From positions 186,001 to 250,000 of the forward strand of contig JALSRK010000052.1 in NCBI GenBank assembly GCA_026984795.1: a stretch of 64,000 nucleotides of DNA, written 5' to 3'. The notes beneath the pieces were generated by a model. That model was not told the DNA's origin, ran no database searches, and saw only the letters and a list, made by a program, of their open reading frames with translations. The translations under genes were made by a program, and so were the position numbers. The number at the start of each line of letters is the position of its first letter. Position 1 is the stretch's first letter. The stretch is from Solibacteraceae bacterium. GTDB lineage: Bacteria; Acidobacteriota; Terriglobia; Bryobacterales; Bryobacteraceae. Below are positions 57,919-64,000 of this stretch, one piece after another.

Positions 57919-58638
57919 ATGCCTTATTTCGCACCCAATCAGTACCGCGGCAAGCTCATCGTCGTAGAGGGGATCGACGGATCCGGCAAGAGCACCCAGA
58001 TATCCTTGCTGAGCCAGTGGATGCGATCCATGGGCGTGGCCGTCGCCTTCAGCGAGTGGAATTCGTCCCCCCTGGTCAAGGCGACGACGAAACGCGGCAA
58101 GAAGAAACAGGCCTTCACGCCAACCACCTTCAGCCTCATTCACGCTACCGATTTCGCCGACCGCATGGAGCGCTACATCATCCCCATGCTCAAAGCCGGC
58201 GCCGTCGTCTGCGCCGACCGCTACGCCTACACCGCCTTTGCCCGCGACGTCGCCCGCGGCGTCAGCCGAAGTTGGGTCCGAAACCTCTACCGCTTCGCTA
58301 CCCGGCCGAACGTGGCCTTCTATTTCCGTGTGCCTCTCGAAGTCGCGGTGGGGCGCATTCTTGGCGGCCGGAACGCGATCAAGTATTACGAAGCGGGGAT
58401 GGACCTCGGCCTCAGCAAGAATATCGAGGAGAGCTTCCGCCTCTTCCAGGGGCGCATCTTCCAGGAGTACGAAGCGATGATCCCGGAGATGGGTTTCCAC
58501 GTCATCGACGCCACCCAGTCCATCGAAGCCCAGCAGCAGCAGATGCGGGACATCGTGCTCCGGGAGATCGGCGACAGCCTCCGCTCCGGTGTCCTGAGAA
58601 CCGAGGGAGTGATCGTCAGTGCAGAAAAAACCGCTTGA
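57919..58638 (+). CDS. Thymidylate-kinase-like protein, first of tandem pair
   Basis: 239-residue P-loop nucleotide kinase like dTMP kinases: EGIDGSGKSTQ (Walker A, residues 18-26, Lys24), DR motif in CADRYAYTAFARDVARG, and the helix LSKNIEESFRLFQGRIF. It is longer than typical Tmk (about 205-215 aa) and has a Lys/Arg-rich insert (KATTKRGKKKQ, residues ~54-64). The second gene begins 20 bases before its stop. Tmk-like proteins of this subgroup occur beside CHAD/polyphosphate proteins; the phosphate donor or substrate may not be dTMP. Function is inferred from fold only. Confidence 0.82.
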   Translation: MPYFAPNQYRGKLIVVEGIDGSGKSTQISLLSQWMRSMGVAVAFSEWNSSPLVKATTKRGKKKQAFTPTTFSLIHATDFADRMERYIIPMLKAGAVVCADRYAYTAFARDVARGVSRSWVRNLYRFATRPNVAFYFRVPLEVAVGRILGGRNAIKYYEAGMDLGLSKNIEESFRLFQGRIFQEYEAMIPEMGFHVIDATQSIEAQQQQMRDIVLREIGDSLRSGVLRTEGVIVSAEKTA

Positions 58639-59347
58639 GTATTACAGCGATCCTCTGCCTGGGGTCGATTACTCCGAACTCCACGGCAAGCTCATCGTCA
58701 TCGAAGGGCCGGACGCTGTCGGCCGGTCCACCCAGATCACCCGGCTCCGCTCCTGGCTGGAGCACGAGGGCCATGCCGTCCTCGTCACCGGCATGTCGCG
58801 CTCGGCGCTGGCCGGCAAGGGCATTCAGCAGGCCAAGGAGGGCAACACCTTCGGCCCCCTCACCATGACCCTCTTCTACGCCACTGACTTCGCCGACCGG
58901 CTGGAGAATGAGATCATCCCCGCCCTGCGGGCCGGCTTCGTGGTTCTGACGGACCGGTACATCTTTTCTTTGATGGCCCGAGCGATCGCCCGCGGCGCCG
59001 ACCGCGACTGGATCGAGAAGGTCGCCGGCTTCGCCCTGGTCCCCCACGCCATCTATTACCTCCGGGCCGACGTCCAGGACCTGGTCAGCCGGGTCGTCGT
59101 CGGACGGGGCGCCTTCGATTACTGGGAGAGCGGCATGGACATGCGCTTCGGCAACGACATGTACGAGAGCTTTGTCCGCTACCAGACCCGCATCCTTCGC
59201 GCCCTGGACAACATGGCCGAACGCTACGGCTTCCGCTTCATCGACGCTTCCCGGCCCCCGGACGTGATCTTCAAGGATTTGCAGGCCTCGATCAGCGACC
59301 TTTTCGAGCCCGCCCAGCCGAGGATCGCCTCCGGTCCGTTGCTCTAG
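58619..59347 (+). CDS. Thymidylate-kinase-like protein, second of tandem pair, Walker-A Lys replaced
   Basis: 242-residue paralog (start GTG 58619, overlapping the first gene by 20 bases). The P-loop reads EGPDAVGRSTQI: Arg36 stands where Lys is nearly invariant, so ATP binding or catalysis is expected to be impaired or altered. DR motif: LTDRYIFSLMARAIARG; helix with GNDMYESFVRYQTRIL. The first copy has the proper Lys, so the pair may be an active/regulatory heterodimer. Followed by hpt convergently. Confidence 0.82.
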   Translation: MQKKPLEYYSDPLPGVDYSELHGKLIVIEGPDAVGRSTQITRLRSWLEHEGHAVLVTGMSRSALAGKGIQQAKEGNTFGPLTMTLFYATDFADRLENEIIPALRAGFVVLTDRYIFSLMARAIARGADRDWIEKVAGFALVPHAIYYLRADVQDLVSRVVVGRGAFDYWESGMDMRFGNDMYESFVRYQTRILRALDNMAERYGFRFIDASRPPDVIFKDLQASISDLFEPAQPRIASGPLL

Positions 59348-59359
59348 AGAACCCGCGGT

Positions 59360-59382
59360 GGTTCCCCGGACGTGGGGGAGCC
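59360..59382. terminator. Hairpin between kinase pair and convergent hpt
   Basis: GGTTCCCC (59360-59367) pairs with GGGGAGCC (59375-59382) around a 7-base loop, with one G-U pair, in the 56-base gap between converging genes. No U-tract; likely a weak bidirectional terminator. Confidence 0.4.
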
Positions 59383-59403
59383 GACGCCGCGGCGCACCAG
59401 CGC

Positions 59404-59934
59404 CTAGGCCTGCGGCTGCCTTACGACATAGATGTCCGGCAACTGGCGGTACTCTTCGGCCAGGTCCAACCCGTAGCCGACCACAAATTCTTCCCCGATC
59501 CGGAACCCGACGTAGTCGATGGTCACGTCCCGGCGGTGCCGCGCCGGCTTGTCGAGCAGCGCCGCCACCCGGAGGGAGGCGGGGCGTTTCGAACGGAGAT
59601 GATCCAGCAGAAAACCCAGCGTGATCCCGGTATCGACGATGTCTTCGACCAGCACTACCGGGCAGCCGGAGATCTCCAACGTCGCATCCTGCAACAGGCG
59701 CACCTCGCCCGAGGTTTCCGTCGCGCTACCATAGCTGGCGGCGGTCACGAAGTCGAGCCGCAGAGACCGAGGGACCGCCCGCACCAGATCCGCCAGGAAC
59801 ATGAACGAGCCCTTCAGCACGCCGATCAGGCACAAGGAGCCGTGCGGATGGTCTTTGGCGATCGCTTCGCCCAGTTCCTCGACCCGCCGCCGGATCTGCT
59901 CGGCGGAGATCAGCATCTTCAGCTCAGTGGGCAC
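59404..59934 (-). CDS. hpt: Hypoxanthine phosphoribosyltransferase
   Basis: 176-residue purine salvage enzyme converting hypoxanthine or guanine and PRPP to IMP/GMP. The PRPP loop VVLVEDIVDTGITL is textbook; LIGVLKGSFMFLADLVR, the flexible-loop SYGSAT, and VGFRIGEEFVVGYGLD complete the family pattern. It is convergent with the kinase pair. Start ATG 59934 gives MPTELKMLISAEQI; ATG 59916 is also possible. Confidence 0.96.
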   Translation of the reverse strand: MPTELKMLISAEQIRRRVEELGEAIAKDHPHGSLCLIGVLKGSFMFLADLVRAVPRSLRLDFVTAASYGSATETSGEVRLLQDATLEISGCPVVLVEDIVDTGITLGFLLDHLRSKRPASLRVAALLDKPARHRRDVTIDYVGFRIGEEFVVGYGLDLAEEYRQLPDIYVVRQPQA

Positions 59935-60012
59935 GGTGCTCTCTCAACTCGCCGCCTTCGGCGGCTTGCGGCCGAGTAGCGTGGGCCGTTCCATGACTCG
60001 ATGAATTACTAG

Positions 60013-60047
60013 AAAACGGGCCACGCACCGCCTCGATGCGTGGCCCG
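60013..60047 (-). terminator. Strong Rho-independent terminator
   Basis: CGGGCCACGCA (60017-60027) and TGCGTGGCCCG (60037-60047) make a perfect 11-bp stem with a 9-base loop. On the minus strand it is followed by TTTT and an A/T-rich stretch (TCTAGTAATT), a classic intrinsic terminator, 55 bases after the small ORF at 60103. It separates that unit from hpt. Confidence 0.82.
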
Positions 60048-60102
60048 CAACATCGTTTCCACCTGGCGAATTCGATGGCTGGCAAGCCGGGGCCGGCCGC
60101 AG

Positions 60103-60309
60103 CTAACGCCTCCGCTGCTTCTGCTGGCCAATCCGGACTTTGAAGTGAGTCTTGAGCGATTCCTCGTACGCCTCCCAATCGAAACGCTTCGCCGCATCGG
60201 CGAGATACGCCTCGACGTCCGTCCCCTTGGGCAATACCGCCATCAGCGTTGCGGTTCGTTTCCCGTCGGGGCTGGTAATCCGGTACCGCTTAACGTTTGG
60301 AATCCCCAT
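60103..60309 (-). CDS. Small hypothetical protein
   Basis: 68 residues: MGIPNVKRYRITSPDGKRT, a beta start, then TLMAVLPKGTDVEAYLADAAKRFDWEAYEESLKTHFK and a basic Gln/Arg tail. The good amino-acid composition, ATG start and following terminator support coding. It lies between flagellin and hpt. I recognise no family; a soluble nucleic-acid- or protein-binding role would be a guess. Confidence 0.6.
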   Translation of the reverse strand: MGIPNVKRYRITSPDGKRTATLMAVLPKGTDVEAYLADAAKRFDWEAYEESLKTHFKVRIGQQKQRRR

Positions 60310-60373
60310 ATCTCACATCCAGTGTACCATGCGGCCGCAAATCGCCACAGCGCGCCCCATGATCAATAAGGAA

Positions 60374-60414
60374 GGCCGCGGGACCCTCCCGGCCTTCGCC
60401 GGCGTCCCGCGGCC
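60374..60414 (-). terminator. Branched terminator-like hairpin after flagellin
   Basis: GGCCGCGGGAC (60374-60384) pairs perfectly with GTCCCGCGGCC (60404-60414), 11 bp; the loop itself contains a smaller CCGGC-CTTC-GCCGG hairpin. It begins 34 bases beyond the flagellin stop on the minus strand, followed by TTCCTTATT. Likely ends the fliC transcript or protects its 3' end. Confidence 0.6.
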
Positions 60415-60447
60415 CGTATTTCCGGCGCCTCAGCTAACTGCGGGCTC

Positions 60448-62901
60448 TTAGCCCCGCAACAAGCTGAGCACCGCCTGCGGCGCCACGTTCGCCTGGGCGA
60501 GAGCGGCGATGCCGGCCTGCTGCAGGATCTGCGCCTTCGTCAGATTGGCGGCCTCGGCCGCCAGATCGGCGTCACGGATCCGCGACTCAGAAGCGGCCAG
60601 GTTGTTCAACTGCGTCTGAGCCAGGCTCACGGCGAAGTTGAACCGATTCTGGCCCTTGCCGACCACGGCTTGCGCCGAGCCCAGTTGCGAGACCGCCTCG
60701 GCCAGCGCGTTCACTGCGTGCTCGGCTCCGGCCTGGGTGTCGATCGCCACCTGGGAGCCGCCGGCCGCCTGCTCAGAGGCCAAGACGGTGCCCTGGGTCC
60801 CGCTGTCGTTGATCCCGGCGGTGCCGCCGCTGGTGTTGGTGCCGAGGGTCACCTTGAAGCTGTCACCGGAACTGATGAAGCGGATCCCCTCGTTGTTGTC
60901 GTCGATGCGCTCCTTCACCGCGACGATCTTCTGGAAGTCGGAATCGTTCGAGGTCTGCAGGACGCTGTTGATGTAGGCGATCGCCTGGTCCAGGCTCGCC
61001 CCGCTGCGCCCCTGGGCCGTCAAGGCGTCGTTGGCCAGCACGATGGCCAGCGACTTCTCGTTGCCCGCGTTGTCGGCCACCGTGACGTTGATCGTCTGGT
61101 CGTCGGTGGCGTTGCGGATCGCCGAGAAGTCCAGCGCCGCGTCGTCGGAGGCCTCCACCGTGCTCACGCCGCCCGAGTAGATCGTCGTCGAGTACCCGGT
61201 CGGTTTCGCGGTGACGTTCTCGGCCGCGTCGGCGGCGCCGGCCGCGTCGAAGCCGAAGTTCGCTGCATCGGCGCCGTAGAGGTTCAGCCGGAAGTAGGTC
61301 CCGTTCTGTGACGCGATCTGGATCTCGCCGCCGGAGGCGCTGGCCACCAGTTGCGCATCGCGGGTGGCGGCATTCCCCAGGAAGGCGTTGTTCAGCGCAT
61401 CCACGGCGGCGGCCAGCCGGGTCGCGGCGTCGGTACCTGTCGCCTGGATGTTGCCCAGACTGATCACCGCGCCGCCGGCGATGGAGACTTCGAAGGTCGT
61501 GCCTGTCCGGTCGGCGCTGAAGTCGGCGCCGGAGCCGGTGATGGTGGTGTAGTCGAAGTCGCCCTGCGAGAACGAGCCGCCGGAGCCCGACAGCCGGTAG
61601 GAGCCGAGCCCGAGCTGGTTACCCACGTCGCCGGCCACCAGCACCTCGAAGGCCTCGCCGGTCGAGCTGGTGAACTCCAACGCCGAACCGGCCGTGGCTC
61701 CGGTCATGGAGATGCCGGCCGCCTGCAGCGCGGCGTTGTTCTGGATCTGCGACTGCAGGTTGGTGATCACGTCGCCCACCGTCGTGTAGGTGTTCGTGTC
61801 GATGGTGATGTCCACCGGGCTGGAGAGACCGCCGCCCTGGAACCGGACCACGATCTTGTCGCCCGAGGCCGTGTTCGTGACCGTGGTCGCGGACGCTGCC
61901 GAAGCCGAGCCGCCCTGCACCGTGTAGTCCATCGCCTTGCCCGTCGGGTCCGAGGCGCTGGTCACGTTGCCCAGCAGGGCGTTGGCCATCCGGTCGCCGG
62001 CCCGCACCTGGAAGGCGGCGTCCGAAGAAGTGAACGACAGCCGCTTGCTGCCGTCCGTGTCGGTCTTCACCGCCGCCTGGATCTGCGCGTTCTTGAACGC
62101 GGCGGCGGCTTCGGTGGTTCCGTTGCCGGCATCCTGGATGGCCGAGTTGATGGCCGCCACCAGCTCGTCGATGTTGCTCACCCCGCTGGTGTTCACGCTC
62201 ACCTTCACGCGGTTGGCATCGCCGAATCCAGGACCGTAGAAGTAGAAATCCGTGAACCCGTCGCCCGCCGAGGAGATGTTGGTGGCGTTGTTCAGGATGT
62301 TGTTGACACTCGTCGCCTGCCCGTCGGCCAGATCGACGCTGTCGGCGCCGGCCACCTCGAAGCCGCTCAAACCGAGGCTCCGGGTGTCCACCGTGGACTG
62401 CGAAAGATCGACCGCCACCGAACCGTTGTCGATGGCCGTGATCCCCGAGTTCGCCCGGCCGCCGCCGATGAACACCGACAGGCTCCGGGCAAAGGTCCCG
62501 CCCTGGTCCAGACCGATGGCCTGGGCCTGGCGGTCGATCTCCTGGAGCACGCTCTGGAACTCGCTGTTCAGAATGTTCCGGTCACCGGTGAACGTCCCCG
62601 ATGCCGACTGCGCCGCCAGCGTCCGGGCCCGGTCGAGCAACTGCGAGATGTTGTTGATACCGCCGTCGATCGTCTGCAGCGTAGACAGGCCGTCGTTGGC
62701 GTTCCGAATGCCTTGCGTCAGCACCGCCCGGTCCGAACGGATCGCGTTGGCGATCGCCAGACCGGCGGCGTCGTCGCCCGAGCTGACGATCCGCAAGCCC
62801 GAAGTCACCCGCTGAATCGTCTTACTCTGAAACTCCGTCGTCACCCGCAGGGACTCCTGCGCCTGCAACGAAGTGATGTTCGTGTTGATCGTGTATGCCA
62901 T
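60448..62901 (-). CDS. fliC: Flagellin with very large central region
   Basis: 817-residue flagellar filament subunit. The conserved N-terminal D0/D1 (MAYTINTNITSLQAQESLR, SGLRIVSSGDDAAGLAIANAIR, ASGTFTGDRNILNSEFQSVLQEID) and C-terminal D1/D0 (GKGQNRFNFAVSLAQTQLNNLAASESRIRDADLAAEAANLTKAQILQQAG is written here in parts: QNRFNFAVSLAQ, ASESRIRDADLAAEAANLTK) are clear. Between them lie about 520 residues of Ser/Thr/Ala/Gly-rich beta sequence, double or more that of typical flagellins, likely forming surface domains that may be glycosylated. It follows fliW and csrA with a structured leader; FliW binds flagellin and CsrA represses its translation in known systems. Other flagellar genes are not in the window. 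Confidence 0.95.
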   Translation of the reverse strand: MAYTINTNITSLQAQESLRVTTEFQSKTIQRVTSGLRIVSSGDDAAGLAIANAIRSDRAVLTQGIRNANDGLSTLQTIDGGINNISQLLDRARTLAAQSASGTFTGDRNILNSEFQSVLQEIDRQAQAIGLDQGGTFARSLSVFIGGGRANSGITAIDNGSVAVDLSQSTVDTRSLGLSGFEVAGADSVDLADGQATSVNNILNNATNISSAGDGFTDFYFYGPGFGDANRVKVSVNTSGVSNIDELVAAINSAIQDAGNGTTEAAAAFKNAQIQAAVKTDTDGSKRLSFTSSDAAFQVRAGDRMANALLGNVTSASDPTGKAMDYTVQGGSASAASATTVTNTASGDKIVVRFQGGGLSSPVDITIDTNTYTTVGDVITNLQSQIQNNAALQAAGISMTGATAGSALEFTSSTGEAFEVLVAGDVGNQLGLGSYRLSGSGGSFSQGDFDYTTITGSGADFSADRTGTTFEVSIAGGAVISLGNIQATGTDAATRLAAAVDALNNAFLGNAATRDAQLVASASGGEIQIASQNGTYFRLNLYGADAANFGFDAAGAADAAENVTAKPTGYSTTIYSGGVSTVEASDDAALDFSAIRNATDDQTINVTVADNAGNEKSLAIVLANDALTAQGRSGASLDQAIAYINSVLQTSNDSDFQKIVAVKERIDDNNEGIRFISSGDSFKVTLGTNTSGGTAGINDSGTQGTVLASEQAAGGSQVAIDTQAGAEHAVNALAEAVSQLGSAQAVVGKGQNRFNFAVSLAQTQLNNLAASESRIRDADLAAEAANLTKAQILQQAGIAALAQANVAPQAVLSLLRG

Positions 62902-62997
62902 AACCGCTCCTGTGTGGTGTAAACTGGGCCTCCTTGCCCAGCTGGCGGGTCTCCCGCCTGGGGGATCCGGTGTGACTCCCCCGCTTTCACCACTCCC
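62902..62997 (-). promoter_or_regulatory. CsrA-type leader of flagellin with three GGA hairpins
   Basis: Read on the minus strand between csrA and fliC: hairpin 1 (62960-62982) GGGGGA/TCCCCC with loop ending ACCGGA; hairpin 2 (62944-62958) GGCGGG/CCCGCC with loop AGA, giving GGGAGA at the tip; hairpin 3 (62924-62941) CTGGGC/GCCCAG with loop AAGGAG. The Shine-Dalgarno ACAGGAG (about 62908-62914) follows. CsrA binds ANGGA in hairpin loops and at ribosome sites, so this leader has 3-4 candidate sites. The pattern fits CsrA-FliW control as in Bacillus hag. Folding was done by eye. Confidence 0.65.
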
Positions 62998-63273
62998 TTA
63001 TCGGAGCGACCGGAAGATTCTTGAAACAGAGGATGGAGAACCCTCGCCGCCGCGCCACCGCGCCAGCACTGACCGCAGCCTCTTCGGCGTCACCGCCCGC
63101 GCCGCCGCCCAATTCTCCTCGGCCGCCAGGCGGATCTCCTCGCGCAGGATCACGACGTCCTTCGGGGCCGTGATCCCCAGCGTCACCCGGCCCCCGGCGG
63201 TCTCGAGCACCCGCACCTCGATCCCCTCTCCGATCAGGACCGCCTCGCCCTCGCGGCGCCGGATTACGAGCAT
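62998..63273 (-). CDS. csrA: CsrA carbon storage regulator (RNA-binding translational repressor)
   Basis: 91 residues from ATG 63273. The canonical CsrA core MLVIRRREGEAVLIGEGIEV...VTLGITAPKDVVILREEI is present, including the RNA-binding Arg near residue 44 (in LREEI). It is longer than usual (61-75) with a basic tail (TPKRLRSVLARWRGGEG). It overlaps fliW by 10 bases and lies 96 bases upstream of fliC. FliW, CsrA and flagellin form a feedback loop in other bacteria: free FliW sequesters CsrA, flagellin frees it. Confidence 0.95.
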   Translation of the reverse strand: MLVIRRREGEAVLIGEGIEVRVLETAGGRVTLGITAPKDVVILREEIRLAAEENWAAARAVTPKRLRSVLARWRGGEGSPSSVSRIFRSLR

Positions 63274-63746
63274 CGCCCCTCCTCGCCGTCGAGAGCCAGA
63301 GGGTGACGGTGCGAGTACTCCGCCTCGGTCTGGATCGCCTGGATCCCCCGCCGCGTCCCGGGATTGATCACCACCGGCGCCATCAGATTCGCGGTCGGGG
63401 GCTTCCCCTCCCGCACCGTCACGATCGCCAGGCACAGCAGTTCGCCCCCCGGCTCCACCTCGCCGTCGCCCTTCCACCCGAGTTCCTCGAGATCCTCCGG
63501 AGAGGCCGACAAGCGATAGTCCGGAACCACCGCCCGCACCGGCAGGCAAATGAACGCCAGATCCTCCCGCTGCAGGCTCTGCAAGAATACCACCGGCTTC
63601 TCGGCCGGCCCCTCGATCAAGAGGAACCGCTTCTCCTCTTCGAAAGCCGGCAGGCCCCGCGGGAACTCGATCACGTCCTCGGCCTCGTACTCGATCGGCC
63701 CGAAGTTCTTCGTTTTCAATATCGGCACTGTCTCTCCTGCGGCCAA
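63264..63746 (-). CDS. fliW: FliW flagellar assembly factor
   Basis: 160 residues. FliW binds flagellin and CsrA and controls flagellin translation. Motifs: IEFPRGLPAFEEEKRFLLIEG at the N-terminus, FLQSLQREDLAFICLPV, and LCLAIVTVREGKPPTANLMAPVVINPGTRRGIQAIQ at the C-terminus, all typical. Overlaps csrA by 10 bases, so the two are translationally coupled. A 45-base gap separates it from the next upstream gene at the window end. Confidence 0.95.
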   Translation of the reverse strand: MAAGETVPILKTKNFGPIEYEAEDVIEFPRGLPAFEEEKRFLLIEGPAEKPVVFLQSLQREDLAFICLPVRAVVPDYRLSASPEDLEELGWKGDGEVEPGGELLCLAIVTVREGKPPTANLMAPVVINPGTRRGIQAIQTEAEYSHRHPLALDGEEGRCS

Positions 63747-63791
63747 CCTGTTATCTTGCGCGCCCCGGCGGCGCGAATGCCCCCGGTCCCG

Positions 63792-64000
63792 TCAACGATC
63801 CGCCTTCGCCCACAGGGCCGACTGGCGCCCGGCAAGCCCTTTGAGAAACCCCGCCAGTTGGGCGCACTGCCCGAAAACGAAATAAAACGGCGCATCCAGC
63901 GCCCGCGCCCGCGGCCCGGCCGTCCAGCGCAGCAAAGCCGCCGCCGCCAGTGCTGCCGCCCCGGCCAGCGCCAGCCGCGCCAGCGGCGCCTCCCAATGCC
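63792..64000 (-). CDS. C-terminal part of a membrane protein, possibly glycosyltransferase (start outside window)
   Basis: The frame runs off the right edge; stop TGA is at 63792-63794. The last 68 residues are visible: a hydrophobic helix (ARLALAGAAALAAAALL), then APFYFVFGQCAQLAGFLKGLAGRQSALWAKADR. This looks like the C-terminal membrane segment and tail of family 2 glycosyltransferases (final 'GRQSxxW'). Next to flagellin, a role in flagellin or surface glycosylation is attractive but unproven. An overlapping frame at 63751-63996 is Gly/Ala low-complexity and less credible. Confidence 0.55.
   Translation of the reverse strand, partial: HWEAPLARLALAGAAALAAAALLRWTAGPRARALDAPFYFVFGQCAQLAGFLKGLAGRQSALWAKADR

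Noticed and set aside
61351-62922. 523-residue plus-strand frame opposite flagellin
   Set aside because: Low-complexity Arg/Gly/Val shadow; flagellin on the other strand is certain.
63751-63996. 81-residue Gly/Ala-rich minus-strand frame at the window end
   Set aside because: Low complexity; the overlapping frame ending at 63792 has a believable membrane helix and tail.

Overview
The window (64 kb, high G+C, almost gap-free coding) looks like a chromosome segment of an acidobacterium, most likely near Bryobacterales/Solibacter. This rests on protein families seen here: an Oar-type TonB-dependent receptor with an N-terminal carboxypeptidase-regulatory-like domain, a secreted beta-propeller protein ending in a TIGR03437-type (Solibacter-expanded) domain, and an acidobacterial VWFA-like secreted protein. 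No rRNA, tRNA, CRISPR array or intact mobile element was seen. The taxonomic placement is inference from these families.

Layout. 1-3.4 kb: end of a cluster of phage-tail-like structural proteins, cut by the window edge. 3.4-7.3 kb: a translationally coupled operon (Wzt-like ABC ATPase, POT-family oligopeptide transporter, M24 aminopeptidase). 7.3-12.7 kb: a peroxiredoxin whose catalytic cysteine position is an in-frame TGA followed by a SECIS-like hairpin (predicted selenoprotein), an internally duplicated CPBP-family membrane protease, and a PLP-dependent decarboxylase. 12.7-23.2 kb: hybrid histidine kinase, a fusion of an FGE-sulfatase domain with a PL11-like propeller, a radical SAM protein, an operon nadA-moaA-VWFA-like, and an ECF sigma/anti-sigma/Spy-like module. 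23.2-31.8 kb: GH95-like hydrolase, IlvD/Edd sugar-acid dehydratase and a TonB-dependent receptor (plausibly a polysaccharide/sugar-acid unit), a solitary IS21-like repeat end, and an aldo/keto reductase.

32.1-40.8 kb is a heavy-metal resistance island: small Cys-rich exported protein, CzcC/CzcB/CzcA-type RND efflux pump with the divalent-cation signature in TMH4, a PII-like protein of the metal-efflux-associated type, and a Zn/Cd/Pb-type P1B ATPase. 40.9-47.3 kb holds a multiheme cytochrome c (11 CxxCH plus one CX4CH), an outer-membrane beta-barrel, the TIGR03437 protein and a single-TM microprotein. 47.4-54.9 kb is a Tad/Flp pilus assembly locus (tadC, tadB, cpaF, cpaE, secretin, cpaB, prepilin peptidase) with no clear pilin gene in view.

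55-64 kb: a large polytopic membrane protein, a CHAD domain split over two overlapping frames, divergently transcribed tandem thymidylate-kinase-like proteins (the second with Arg in place of the Walker-A Lys), hpt, a small ORF, and the flagellin module fliW-csrA-fliC. The 96-nt leader of fliC can fold into three consecutive hairpins presenting GGA-type elements, fitting direct CsrA control of an unusually large (817 aa) flagellin. The window ends inside a membrane protein that may be a glycosyltransferase.

The strongest candidates for something new are the selenocysteine peroxiredoxin, the flagellin leader, the CHAD/kinase divergon, the duplicated CPBP protease and the FGE-propeller fusion.
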